64,000 nt of DNA from Nonomuraea basaltis (GTDB taxonomy: Bacteria > Actinomycetota > Actinomycetes > Streptosporangiales > Streptosporangiaceae): the NCBI RefSeq assembly GCF_005893125.1, contig NZ_VCJS01000008.1, forward strand, positions 1-64,000, in the 5' to 3' direction. The notes under the pieces are model-generated. The model was not told the DNA's origin, ran no database searches, and saw only the letters and a list, made by a program, of their open reading frames with translations. Within the stretch, counting starts at the first letter, position 1. Every line of letters begins with the position of its first letter. The position numbers and the translations under genes were made by a program. This document shows, in pieces, positions 9,510-17,353 of the stretch.

Positions 9510-10891
9510 TTCCGCAACAGCCGTCCTGCCCGCTCGCGCAGCACGGCGACCACGTCGCCGCTCTTGGCCTCGGCCTTGACGACCTTGGGGTCGGTGGGGC
9601 CCATGGCCCAGTCACCGGTGTGCACCGCGACGGGCTTCTTCTTGACCGCGGCCTGCACCGCGAGCGGCTGCAGCAGCCATCGCCCGCCGTCCCAGCGCAG
9701 CAGGCCGAGGCACGCGGACGACGACGCCACCAGCTCCGCCGTGAGCGGCGTGCCGGCCGGCAGCCGGTCGAGGTCCAGCGCGAGCACGTTTCCGCCCAGA
9801 TCCAGCGCCTCCCCGGCGATCTTGTAGCCCTCGATCAGCACCGGCTCGGCGATGCGCACGGGATGGCGGTCGAGCGGCGAGACCGGCGGCGCTTCCGCCG
9901 CGCCCAGCAGGACCCGCGCGGTCGCGAACGGGTCGGCCTCCTCGCCCGCGCGGGCTCGGTCGTCGTGCCACACCAGGTCGCCGCCGGCCAGCAGCGGCAT
10001 GTCCGTGAGCTCCAGGCCGCGGTGCTCGGCCAGCGCGCCCAGCAGCATCGGGTGGCCGCCCATCAGCCGCCACACGGCCGGGCCCGCGATCGTGTCGACC
10101 TTCGCCGCGGCCACACTCGTGCGTACCAGCCTGGCGGGTGCGCCGCCGGCGGGCTCGAGGATGCCGTGGACTTGGACGCGTACGACCGTGGCGTGCTCGT
10201 GGACGTCGGCGCCGAGGATCAGCAGCCGGCCCGACACCTGCTCGGCGCCGCCGTTCCAGGGGCCGGACTGCGCCAGCAGCAGGGCGCGCGTCCACAGGTC
10301 GGCCCATCTGCGGGCGGGCAGCCGCTCCATCGTGGCGACCGGGCTCGACGCCCGCAGCTCCGCCGCCAGGCCGTCCATCAGGACCGCCAGGCCGCGCAGC
10401 TCCGGCACGGCGAGCAGCGCCTCGATCGTCTGGTCGGAGGCGGAGACGAGGTCGTGGTCGACGCCGCGCCAGCCGACGATGGCCAGCTCGCGCAGCCAGA
10501 CCCGGCACCCGGCGAGCAGGTTGTCCGGGCTTTCTGCTGTGCCCGGGGACGCCTCCCAGCGGGCTCGCGTGCGGCCCAGGGCGGTGTCGAGCCGGCCGAG
10601 CAGGGCGTCGTGCACCGCGCCGGACAGCGCGGCCCGCCCGCCGGCCAGCGCCGCCAGGTGCTCGTCGCCGATCGACCCCGCGACCACCTTCTCCACGGAC
10701 TCGCCCAGGCGGTCGCCCAGCGGGCTCGCCGCCAAGGCGCCCGCCAGCGCGGCCAGCGCCGCCGCCGGCTCCTCGCCGATCCGCGCGAACCCGTGCACGA
10801 GCGCGTCGTCGAACCCGGCCACCAGGCCGAGCGCCTCGTCGACCCCGGACGGCGCGCCGCCGAGCAGCTCACCGAGCTGTACGTCGAGCAT
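9506..10891 (-). CDS. Unknown 461-aa protein of the MoxR-vWA-DUF5682 operon
   Basis: I do not recognise a named domain. The protein is Ala/Leu-rich and largely helical in its first half, with a mixed alpha/beta second half (LLILGADVHEHATVVRVQVHG, then GDLVWHDD). There is no signal peptide or membrane helix. It starts at ATG 10891, which overlaps the stop of a 14-codon ORF as TGATG, with GGAGG about 10 bp before the ATG. It overlaps the vWA gene by ATGA. Its fixed place between SWIM and vWA genes suggests it is a structural or regulatory subunit of the same complex. That is inference from context only. Confidence 0.75.
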   Translation of the reverse strand: MLDVQLGELLGGAPSGVDEALGLVAGFDDALVHGFARIGEEPAAALAALAGALAASPLGDRLGESVEKVVAGSIGDEHLAALAGGRAALSGAVHDALLGRLDTALGRTRARWEASPGTAESPDNLLAGCRVWLRELAIVGWRGVDHDLVSASDQTIEALLAVPELRGLAVLMDGLAAELRASSPVATMERLPARRWADLWTRALLLAQSGPWNGGAEQVSGRLLILGADVHEHATVVRVQVHGILEPAGGAPARLVRTSVAAAKVDTIAGPAVWRLMGGHPMLLGALAEHRGLELTDMPLLAGGDLVWHDDRARAGEEADPFATARVLLGAAEAPPVSPLDRHPVRIAEPVLIEGYKIAGEALDLGGNVLALDLDRLPAGTPLTAELVASSSACLGLLRWDGGRWLLQPLAVQAAVKKKPVAVHTGDWAMGPTDPKVVKAEAKSGDVVAVLRERAGRLLRK

Positions 10892-10935
10892 CAGCCCTCC
10901 ACCTCCGCGAGCCGCCCAAGCTGAATGCCGGTCAT
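10891..10935 (-). CDS. Candidate 14-codon coupling ORF
   Basis: An ATG at 10935 opens a 14-aa frame (MTGIQLGRLAEVEG). Its start overlaps the SWIM gene stop as TGATG, and its stop overlaps the start of the 461-aa gene, again as TGATG. The first residues (xxIQLGxL) resemble the start of the next protein (xxVQLGEL), so it may be a duplicated start region or a short coupling peptide that passes ribosomes between the two genes. It may equally be non-functional spacing; no expression evidence is visible. Confidence 0.35.
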   Translation of the reverse strand: MTGIQLGRLAEVEG

Positions 10936-11426
10936 CAGCGCACCGCCCCCATCGCCGGGAACCAGTGCAGCTCGGCCAGCGGCTCGGTGCTGTCGGGCAC
11001 CTCCAGGTAGGCCAGGTGGCGCAGGAACCGGCTGAACACGACGGCCGCCGGCGTGCGCTCGACCGGCCCTTTCATGCTGTCCATCAGGTAACCGCCCTCC
11101 GGCACCTCCACCCGCAGGTAGCGGGCCACCCGGTCGAGGCCGTACTGCAGCACCGCCTCGTCGGCCAGCATGCGCACGTGCTTGCACGTGTAGCCGTGCA
11201 GCGCGCCGCACGGCCGGTTGTTGTTGGTGCTGCAGCTCATCGCGTGGGTGCCGGCGGTGATCGACGAGACGTAGACCCGCTCGATGTCGGACCCGCTCGA
11301 CACGACGCCCTGGAGCCGGCCGTCGGCCAGCTCGACGAACGGCACCTTCGCCAGTTTGCGCGGCTCGACGGGCGCCATCACCCGGATCACGCTGCGTTGC
11401 TCCCACGCGGTTCTGTCCGCGTCCAC
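10935..11426 (-). CDS. SWIM-type zinc-finger-like protein
   Basis: A 163-aa cytosolic protein, first gene of the operon. A Cys/His cluster (Cys65, Cys73, Cys81, His83 with the chosen start; CSTNNNRPC then TCKH) fits a SWIM-like CxC...CxH zinc site, although the first pair is more widely spaced than the CxC of the classic motif. SWIM proteins accompany MoxR/vWA/DUF5682 genes in actinobacteria and may bind DNA, RNA or protein. I chose GTG 11426 because AGGAGG (11437-11442 on the minus strand) lies 10 bp upstream. The longer frame to 11504 is Arg/Gly-rich and lacks a good ribosome site. An internal ATG at 11378 is also possible. The stop overlaps the next ATG (TGATG). Confidence 0.72.
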   Translation of the reverse strand: MDADRTAWEQRSVIRVMAPVEPRKLAKVPFVELADGRLQGVVSSGSDIERVYVSSITAGTHAMSCSTNNNRPCGALHGYTCKHVRMLADEAVLQYGLDRVARYLRVEVPEGGYLMDSMKGPVERTPAAVVFSRFLRHLAYLEVPDSTEPLAELHWFPAMGAVR

Positions 11427-11630
11427 GACGTCAAAACCTCCTGCTCCGGCCGCCCCGCGCCACTGCGGGCGGGAGTGCCCGCTCCGTCGAGAACGGCCGA
11501 TCAATGATCCGGGAACTTACCCGACCCCACCGACAGAACGCGGCCAAACGATCAAAGCGCCTGGCGGGCGCGGTGGCCGCCGAGCACCGGGCCACGCAGG
11601 GGGTTGATCGGGGGGACATCCCGAAATATG

Positions 11631-11648
11631 GTGTTAATCGTTTAACAC
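11631..11648. promoter_or_regulatory. LacI-type operator palindrome
   Basis: GTGTTAATCGTTTAACAC is an 18-bp dyad with a central CG and 8 of 9 paired bases, the shape typical of LacI-family operators. It lies 109 bp before the LacI regulator start and about 200 bp upstream of the divergent SWIM operon start. It most likely mediates autoregulation and control of the ABC-sulfatase operon. The rest of the 330-bp gap (11427-11756) shows no gene. Confidence 0.7.
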
Positions 11649-11756
11649 TTCAGAGAGCGTCGATGTGAGGACTGCTCGCTATGCCGCCAATCCGCAGAGA
11701 TCAGGATCGAGAGATACCTTGTTTTCCTGTAGGAAATGCTAGGTTATTCGACTAAC

Positions 11757-12758
11757 ATGAGACCAACAGCGCGACAGGTGGCCGAGCTGGCGAACGTGTC
11801 GGTGGCGACCGTCTCCTACGTGCTCAGCGGCCGGGACCGCCCTGTGGCCGCCGAGACGAGGCAGCGGGTGCTCGATGCCGCCAGGCAGCTCGGCTACACC
11901 CCCAACCAGGCCGCCAGGAGCCTGCGCAAGCGCCGCACCCAGCGGGTGTGCCTGGTGCTGAGCTCGCTCGGCGGCGTCCCGACCGACGAGCGGCTGGCCA
12001 CGGACCTGCACGAGATGGCCGACGCCCGCGGCTACTCCGTGGTCACGCTGGCCGTCTACTCCGAGGCCCGCGCGAACGCCGCGATCGACGTGCTGCGCGG
12101 CGGGATCGCCGACGGCGCGCTGATCAACGTGGTCGGCGACCACCTCACCCACGACCTGCTCAGCGGGCTCGCCGCCACCGGGCTGCCGATGGTGGTGCTG
12201 AGCAACGAGAGCGGGCTGGTGGGCTGCGACGTCGTCCGCACGCCGGAGACCGAGGCGTGCGTGCAGGCCGTCGAGCACCTGCTGGCGGAGGGGCGGCGGC
12301 GCATCGCGTTCATGGCGCACCGCCACGAGCTCTACCGGGACCGGCCGGTCGGCAGGCTGCTCGGCTACACCACGGCGCTCGACAGTCACGGCGTGGACCA
12401 GCGGATCGTCACCTCGGGCGCGGACGACCGCGTGGCGGCGTACCAGACGGCCACCGACCTCCTGCGCTCCGCCGACCGCCCCGACGCGATCTTCGCGGCC
12501 TCCGACCGGGCCGCGATCAGCGCGATCTGGGCGGCCAGGGACGCCGGGCTGCGCGTGCCGGACGACGTCGCGATCGTCGGCGCCGGCAACATCGACGAGG
12601 GTCTCATCACCAATCCGCAGCTCAGCACCGTCGGCCCGCTCAGGCACGACTACACCGACGTCGTCCGGCTGCTGTTCGACCGCCTCCAGGCCGAGGAGGC
12701 CCTGCCCGCCCGCGAGATCGTCCGTTCCTGGACCTTCCTGCGGCGGGGCTCTTCCTAG
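11757..12758 (+). CDS. LacI family transcriptional regulator
   Basis: A 333-aa regulator with the LacI helix-turn-helix at the N terminus (TARQVAELANVSVATVSYVL), the hinge helix (NQAARSLRKRR) and a periplasmic-binding-protein-like effector domain to the C terminus. I chose ATG 11757 because the fold begins right after it; an ATG at 11736 would add seven residues, and neither has a strong ribosome site. It is first in an apparent operon with the binding protein, two permeases and a sulfatase, so the effector is probably the imported sugar or a breakdown product. The operator-like palindrome at 11631 is its likely target. Confidence 0.93.
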   Translation: MRPTARQVAELANVSVATVSYVLSGRDRPVAAETRQRVLDAARQLGYTPNQAARSLRKRRTQRVCLVLSSLGGVPTDERLATDLHEMADARGYSVVTLAVYSEARANAAIDVLRGGIADGALINVVGDHLTHDLLSGLAATGLPMVVLSNESGLVGCDVVRTPETEACVQAVEHLLAEGRRRIAFMAHRHELYRDRPVGRLLGYTTALDSHGVDQRIVTSGADDRVAAYQTATDLLRSADRPDAIFAASDRAAISAIWAARDAGLRVPDDVAIVGAGNIDEGLITNPQLSTVGPLRHDYTDVVRLLFDRLQAEEALPAREIVRSWTFLRRGSS

Positions 12759-12772
12759 AAGGGAATTTCGAG

Positions 12773-14038
12773 ATGTCCCCCACTCTCTCCCGCCGTGATC
12801 TGCTTCGCCTGGCCGGGGCGGCCGCCGCCGTACCGGTCCTGTCGTCCTGCGCGGGGGCCCCGACCGCGCCGTCCGCCGAGCCCGGGACGTTCACCGTCTA
12901 CTGGAACGCCGGCCACGACTACCAGGCCTACCGCAAGGTGATCGCCGAGTTCGAGCAGGCCAACAAGGTCAAGGTCAACCTGCAGAAGTACCAGTGGCCC
13001 GACCTGCGGACCAGGCTGCTGGCCGACTTCGCCTCGGGCACCGTGCCCGACCTGGTCGAGGAGCCCGGCGGGTGGGTGCAGGAGTTCGCCATCTCGGGCA
13101 ACGCCCGCTCGCTGCAGGACTACGTCGACCGCGACGGCAAGGCGATGGGCTTCCCCTCCGACTGGCAGCCGGTGACCGTCGAGCGCAACTCGTACCAGGG
13201 CAAGGTGTACGGCGTGCAGCTCCACCTGACCTGCAACACGCTCTTCTACAACAAGGGCATGCTCAGGGACGCCGGGGTGGAGCCGCCGACCACGTGGGAG
13301 GAGTTCCTCGCCGCCGCCCAGAAGCTGACCAAGGACGGCGTGTACGGCGTCGCGCTCAACCAGGACTACGGCTACATGTGGCCCTGGCTCATGCAGGCCG
13401 GCGTGACTCCCTACGACCCCCAGACCGGAAAGGTCATGACGCCGGTCGAGGACGCGGTCGCCGCGCTGCAGTTCCAGGCCGACCTGATCCACAAGCACAA
13501 GGTCGCCCCGGTGCCGGTCTCGAGCACCGACTACTCAGGACCGCAGAAGCTGTTCTCGGCCAAGCGCGCCGCCATGATCCTCACCGGCCCTTGGGACCTG
13601 GACCCGATCAGGAAGACCAGCCCCGACATCGAGCTGGGCGTCGCGCCGCCGCTGAAGAACAAGGTCCAGGCCACGCAGGCGGCCGGCGTCAGCATGTTCG
13701 TGCCCGCCAAGGCCGCGCGACCGGACCTGTCGTGGGACTTCATCAAGCGGATCACGACCATCGAGGTCGAGCAGGCCGCCACCAAGGAGACCGGCATGCT
13801 CATGCCGCGCGTCTCCTGGACCAAGCTGCCCGAAGTGCAGTCGAACGAGGTCATCAAGGTCTTCGCCGACGCGCTGCCCCAGGCCAAGGACTCCACCCAG
13901 CAGGTGCGGCTCACTGGCCAGCTCGGCAAGTGGGACGAGCAGATCAAGATCGTGTACCAGCAGATCCTGATCCAGAACCAGCCGGCCGCCGACGCGCTGA
14001 AGAAGTTCGCCGAGTCGGCGGAGGGTTTCCTGAAATGA
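12773..14038 (+). CDS. ABC sugar transporter solute-binding lipoprotein
   Basis: A 421-aa family 1 extracellular solute-binding protein. It starts with a Tat-like lipoprotein signal (SRRDLLRLAGAAAAVP, then lipobox LSSC with Cys near 25), so it should be exported and anchored outside the membrane. The mature part shows the usual motifs (FTVYWNAG, LLADFASGTVPDLV, NTLFYNKGML, AAMILTGPWDL). The ATG at 12773 follows GAAGGGAA. It lies 14 bp after the lacI gene and overlaps the first permease as ATGA. The substrate is unknown; the linked sulfatase suggests a sulfated or otherwise decorated sugar. Confidence 0.93.
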   Translation: MSPTLSRRDLLRLAGAAAAVPVLSSCAGAPTAPSAEPGTFTVYWNAGHDYQAYRKVIAEFEQANKVKVNLQKYQWPDLRTRLLADFASGTVPDLVEEPGGWVQEFAISGNARSLQDYVDRDGKAMGFPSDWQPVTVERNSYQGKVYGVQLHLTCNTLFYNKGMLRDAGVEPPTTWEEFLAAAQKLTKDGVYGVALNQDYGYMWPWLMQAGVTPYDPQTGKVMTPVEDAVAALQFQADLIHKHKVAPVPVSSTDYSGPQKLFSAKRAAMILTGPWDLDPIRKTSPDIELGVAPPLKNKVQATQAAGVSMFVPAKAARPDLSWDFIKRITTIEVEQAATKETGMLMPRVSWTKLPEVQSNEVIKVFADALPQAKDSTQQVRLTGQLGKWDEQIKIVYQQILIQNQPAADALKKFAESAEGFLK

Positions 14039-14913
14039 TCTTGCGGCCCCGCACCCTTTCGGGCCGCTATGCCAGGACCGCCTACCTGTTCCTGCTTCCG
14101 GCGATCCTGTTCTTCGCGGCCTTCTTCTACCTGCCCATCGGCAACGTGGTGGCCACCAGTCTGCGCACCGGGCCGCAGGCCGACCAGTGGAACGGGCTCG
14201 GCAACTACGCCCAGGCGCTGGCCGACCCGGCGGTGCGGCACTCGTTCGTGGTCACGGTGGTGTTCGCGGTGGCCGTGGTGGCCGGGTCGATCGTGCTCGG
14301 GCTGGTCCTGGCGCTGGCGCTCGACCAGCCGCTCAAGGGGCGGGTGGCCTTCCGGGTGCTGCTGCTGGTGCCGTACCTGACCTCGGTGGCGATCGTCGGG
14401 CTGCTCTGGCGCAACATCCTGGACCCGGAGCTCGGCGTGCTGAACCGGGCGCTGGCCGCGACGGGACTGCCCGAGCAGCAGTGGCTCAACACCTCGCCGC
14501 TGCTCACGATCGCCGCGGTCACGCTGTGGCAGAGCGTCGGTTACACGATGGTGCTGTTCCTGGCCGGGCTGCAGGGCATCCCCGAGACCTATCACGAGGC
14601 CGCCAAGATCGACGGGGCGGACGCGTGGCGCCGCTTCTGGCGGATCACGCTGCCACTGCTCGCGCCCACGACGCTGTTCGTGTCGGTGATGGCGGTGATC
14701 TCGGGACTGCAGGCGTTCGGGCAGGCGTACATCATCACCAACGGCGGTCCCGGCGACGCCACCGACCTGTCGGTCTTCCACATCTTCAACGTCGCCTTCC
14801 GCACCAGGGACTTCGGCTACTCCTCGGCGCAGTCGGTGCTGCTGCTGATCGTGATCGTCGCGTTCACGCTGATCCAGCTGCGGGCCGGGCGGCGCGGGGA
14901 GGTCACGTACTGA
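14035..14913 (+). CDS. ABC sugar transporter permease (MalF-like)
   Basis: A 292-aa inner-membrane permease with about six hydrophobic segments. The binding-protein-dependent EAA loop is at EAAKIDGADAWRRFWRITLP, which docks on the ATPase. No ATPase gene is in the operon, so a shared MsiK-type ATPase encoded elsewhere is likely, as is common for actinobacterial sugar importers. It overlaps the binding-protein gene by ATGA and the next permease by TGATG. Confidence 0.93.
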   Translation: MILRPRTLSGRYARTAYLFLLPAILFFAAFFYLPIGNVVATSLRTGPQADQWNGLGNYAQALADPAVRHSFVVTVVFAVAVVAGSIVLGLVLALALDQPLKGRVAFRVLLLVPYLTSVAIVGLLWRNILDPELGVLNRALAATGLPEQQWLNTSPLLTIAAVTLWQSVGYTMVLFLAGLQGIPETYHEAAKIDGADAWRRFWRITLPLLAPTTLFVSVMAVISGLQAFGQAYIITNGGPGDATDLSVFHIFNVAFRTRDFGYSSAQSVLLLIVIVAFTLIQLRAGRRGEVTY

Positions 14914-15719
14914 TGCGCAAACCGCTGCTCTACACGCTGCTCGTGCTGGCCTCGCTGGTGACGGTCGTGCCGCTGCTCTACATGGTCTCGCTGTCGCTGC
15001 AGACCGAGGCCGAGACGCTGTCGGCGAACGCGGTGCTCGTGCCGGACACGCCCCAGTGGGGCAACTACGCCGAGCTGTTCGCCCGCGCGCCGTTCGGGAA
15101 CTTCATCGTCAACAGCCTCGTCGTGGCGGGCGCCATCACGCTGGCGCACCTGCTGTTCGACCCGCTCGTCGGGTACGTGTTCGCCAAGTTCCGCTTCCCG
15201 CTGCGCAACACGCTGTTCGTGGCGCTGCTGGCGACGCTGATGGTGCCGTTCTTCGTGCGGATGATCCCGCTGTACGTGCTGATGGCCAACATGGGGTGGC
15301 TGAACACGTACCAGGGGCTGATCACGCCGTTCCTGATGGACGCGTTCGGGATCTTCCTCATGCGGCAGTTCATCCAGCCCATCCCCGACGACCTGATCAA
15401 TGCCGCACGCATCGACGGCGCCTCGGAGTTGCGGATCTACCGGAGCGTCATCCTGCCGCAGGCGCGGCCTGCGCTGGCCGTGCTCGGGCTGTTCACGTTC
15501 GTCTTCCAGTGGAACGAGTTCCTCTGGCCGCTCGTCGCCACCTCGACGCCCGAGATGCGCACCATCCCGGTCGGGCTCACCCTGTTCAACCAGGAGTACT
15601 TCACGCTGTGGCACCTGACGGCCGCGGGCTCGGTGATCCTCTTCGTCCCCACCGCCGTCCTGTTCATCCTCACCCAGCGATACTTCGTGCGTGGCATCGC
15701 GCTGACCGGCCTCAGATAG
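14913..15719 (+). CDS. ABC sugar transporter permease (MalG-like)
   Basis: A 268-aa second permease subunit with six predicted membrane helices. The EAA loop is at NAARIDGASELRIYRSVILP. The start ATG overlaps the previous stop as TGATG. It completes the transmembrane pore with the preceding gene. The sulfatase gene starts 22 bp downstream, so both probably share a transcript. Confidence 0.93.
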   Translation: MRKPLLYTLLVLASLVTVVPLLYMVSLSLQTEAETLSANAVLVPDTPQWGNYAELFARAPFGNFIVNSLVVAGAITLAHLLFDPLVGYVFAKFRFPLRNTLFVALLATLMVPFFVRMIPLYVLMANMGWLNTYQGLITPFLMDAFGIFLMRQFIQPIPDDLINAARIDGASELRIYRSVILPQARPALAVLGLFTFVFQWNEFLWPLVATSTPEMRTIPVGLTLFNQEYFTLWHLTAAGSVILFVPTAVLFILTQRYFVRGIALTGLR

Positions 15720-15741
15720 TCAGTTCGTTAGGAGTCCTTCT

Positions 15742-17100
15742 TTGCGTCCGAACGTGATCGTCGTCTTCACCGACCAGCAACGGTGGGACACCGTCGGCCC
15801 CTTCACCCCCAACCTCGAAAGGATGGCCAGGAACGGCACGCAGGCCACGGTCGCGCTCACCCCGCAGCCGGTGTGCGCGCCCGCCCGCGCCGCCCTGCAG
15901 ACGGGCCGCTACCCGACCACGACCGGCGTCTACCGCAACGCCCGCGTGCTGCCGCCCGAGGAGCGGACGCTGGCGCACCACTTCGGCGCAGCCGGCTACG
16001 CCACCGGCTACATCGGCAAGTGGCACCTGGCCGGCAGCGAGCCGGTCCCATCCGAGCAGCGTGGCGGATATCAGTCGTGGCTGGCGGCCAACGCGCTGGA
16101 GCACACCTCCGACGCCTACCGCACGATCGTGTACGACGAGGCGAACGATCCCGTCCTGCTGCCCGGCTACCGCTCCGACGCCCTCATGGACGCGGCCATC
16201 AGGTTCGTGGCCGACCACCACGAGGAGCCGTTCTACCTGTTCCTGTCGTTCCTGGAGCCGCACCACCAGAACGAGGTGGACAACTACCCGGCGCCCGACG
16301 GCTACGAGGAGCGCTACCAGGGCCGCTGGATGCCGCCCGACCTGGCCGCCCTCGGCGGCACCGCGCACCAGCACATGGGCGGCTACCTGGGGCAGGTCAA
16401 GCGCCTGGACGAGGGCCTCGGGCGGCTGCTGGACGCGCTGCGCAGCATGGACCTGCTGGACGACACGATCGTGGCCTACACCTCCGACCACGGCAACCAC
16501 TTCAAGACCCGCAACGGCGAGTACAAGCGGTCCTGCCACGACGCGTCGCTGCGGGTGCCGCTGGCCCTGCGCGGGCCCGGCTTCGACGGCGGGGGCGCCG
16601 TCTCCCGCCCGGTCAGCACGATCGACCTGCCGCCGACGCTGCTGGACGCCGCGGGGTTGCCCGTGCCTGCGGAGATGCAGGGGCGCTCGTTCCTGCCGCT
16701 GCTGCGCGACGCCCGCGCGGACTGGCCGGAAGAGGTGTTCTTCCAGGTCAGCGAGTCAGAGGTGGGGCGCGGGATCCGCACGTCGCGGTGGAAGTACTAC
16801 GCCGTCGCCGAGGACGCCGACCCGTGGGACGACCCGGCCGCGTCGCGCTACCGCGAGCATGCCCTGTACGACTTGGCGAATGACCCGTACGAGCTGGTCA
16901 ACCTGGCGGGATTCCCGTCGCACGCCGGGACGGCGGCGGAGTTGAAGGGGCGGCTAGTGCGCAGAATCGTGGAGGCGGGCGAGGCCGAGCCCGTCATCGA
17001 ACCAGCCGTCGACCGACCGGGGCACCCTCAGGCGATGCCTGACCCCGAGGTACGCCTACGCGGCCCCAAGCCGGTCCGCTTCGGCCACCAGCGCACGTGA
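15742..17100 (+). CDS. Sulfatase (type I, formylglycine-dependent)
   Basis: A 452-aa type I sulfatase that should remove sulfate esters from a sugar. The signature C-x-P-x-R is present (Cys45 in CAPAR, followed by AALQTGRYP); this Cys is normally converted to formylglycine. Metal ligands are visible at TDQQ (residues 10-13) and TSDHGNH, and GKWHLAG is also typical. No signal peptide is seen, so it probably acts in the cytoplasm on the imported sugar. It starts with TTG at 15742, preceded by AGGAG. The formylglycine-generating enzyme is not in this window. Confidence 0.92.
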   Translation: MRPNVIVVFTDQQRWDTVGPFTPNLERMARNGTQATVALTPQPVCAPARAALQTGRYPTTTGVYRNARVLPPEERTLAHHFGAAGYATGYIGKWHLAGSEPVPSEQRGGYQSWLAANALEHTSDAYRTIVYDEANDPVLLPGYRSDALMDAAIRFVADHHEEPFYLFLSFLEPHHQNEVDNYPAPDGYEERYQGRWMPPDLAALGGTAHQHMGGYLGQVKRLDEGLGRLLDALRSMDLLDDTIVAYTSDHGNHFKTRNGEYKRSCHDASLRVPLALRGPGFDGGGAVSRPVSTIDLPPTLLDAAGLPVPAEMQGRSFLPLLRDARADWPEEVFFQVSESEVGRGIRTSRWKYYAVAEDADPWDDPAASRYREHALYDLANDPYELVNLAGFPSHAGTAAELKGRLVRRIVEAGEAEPVIEPAVDRPGHPQAMPDPEVRLRGPKPVRFGHQRT

Positions 17101-17208
17101 CACGGCGACTTCATCGCACCGCCATAAGCAGGCGTCCGTACCGCGCGAGTACGGGCGCCGGAGGGGTAGCTCCGCGAGCCGACTGGCTCGTACGTATGTG
17201 CGGTGCCT

Positions 17209-17337
17209 CCACAGCGGGAAGCCGTCGGCATCCGACAGGACTTGGATGTTGCCGCCGTGGTGTTTGTGCTTGCCGGACCACCACAGGTCGGCGCCGTTGG
17301 GGCCGGGGGTGCCGACGGCGGTCGCGCTGGTCATCAC
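17209..17337 (-). pseudogene. IS5-type transposase remnant
   Basis: About 43 codons on the minus strand read ADLWWSGKHKHHGGNIQVL followed by SDADGFPLW. This is the DDE-core region typical of IS5/IS1480-like transposases (usually YSGKHHRHGxNVQVLADPDG). Outside it the frame loses similarity, and no start, inverted repeats or partner frame remain. It lies in the gap between the convergent sulfatase and aminotransferase genes. Confidence 0.65.
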
Positions 17338-17353
17338 AACCGAGCGCTAGGGC

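Noticed and set aside
8343..9827. 494-aa plus frame opposite the vWA gene
   Set aside because: Composition is that of a mirror frame, and the vWA MIDAS motif is on the other strand.
9620..10924. 434-aa plus frame opposite the 461-aa gene
   Set aside because: Low-complexity Arg/Gln-rich, no start signal; the minus gene is coupled to its neighbours.
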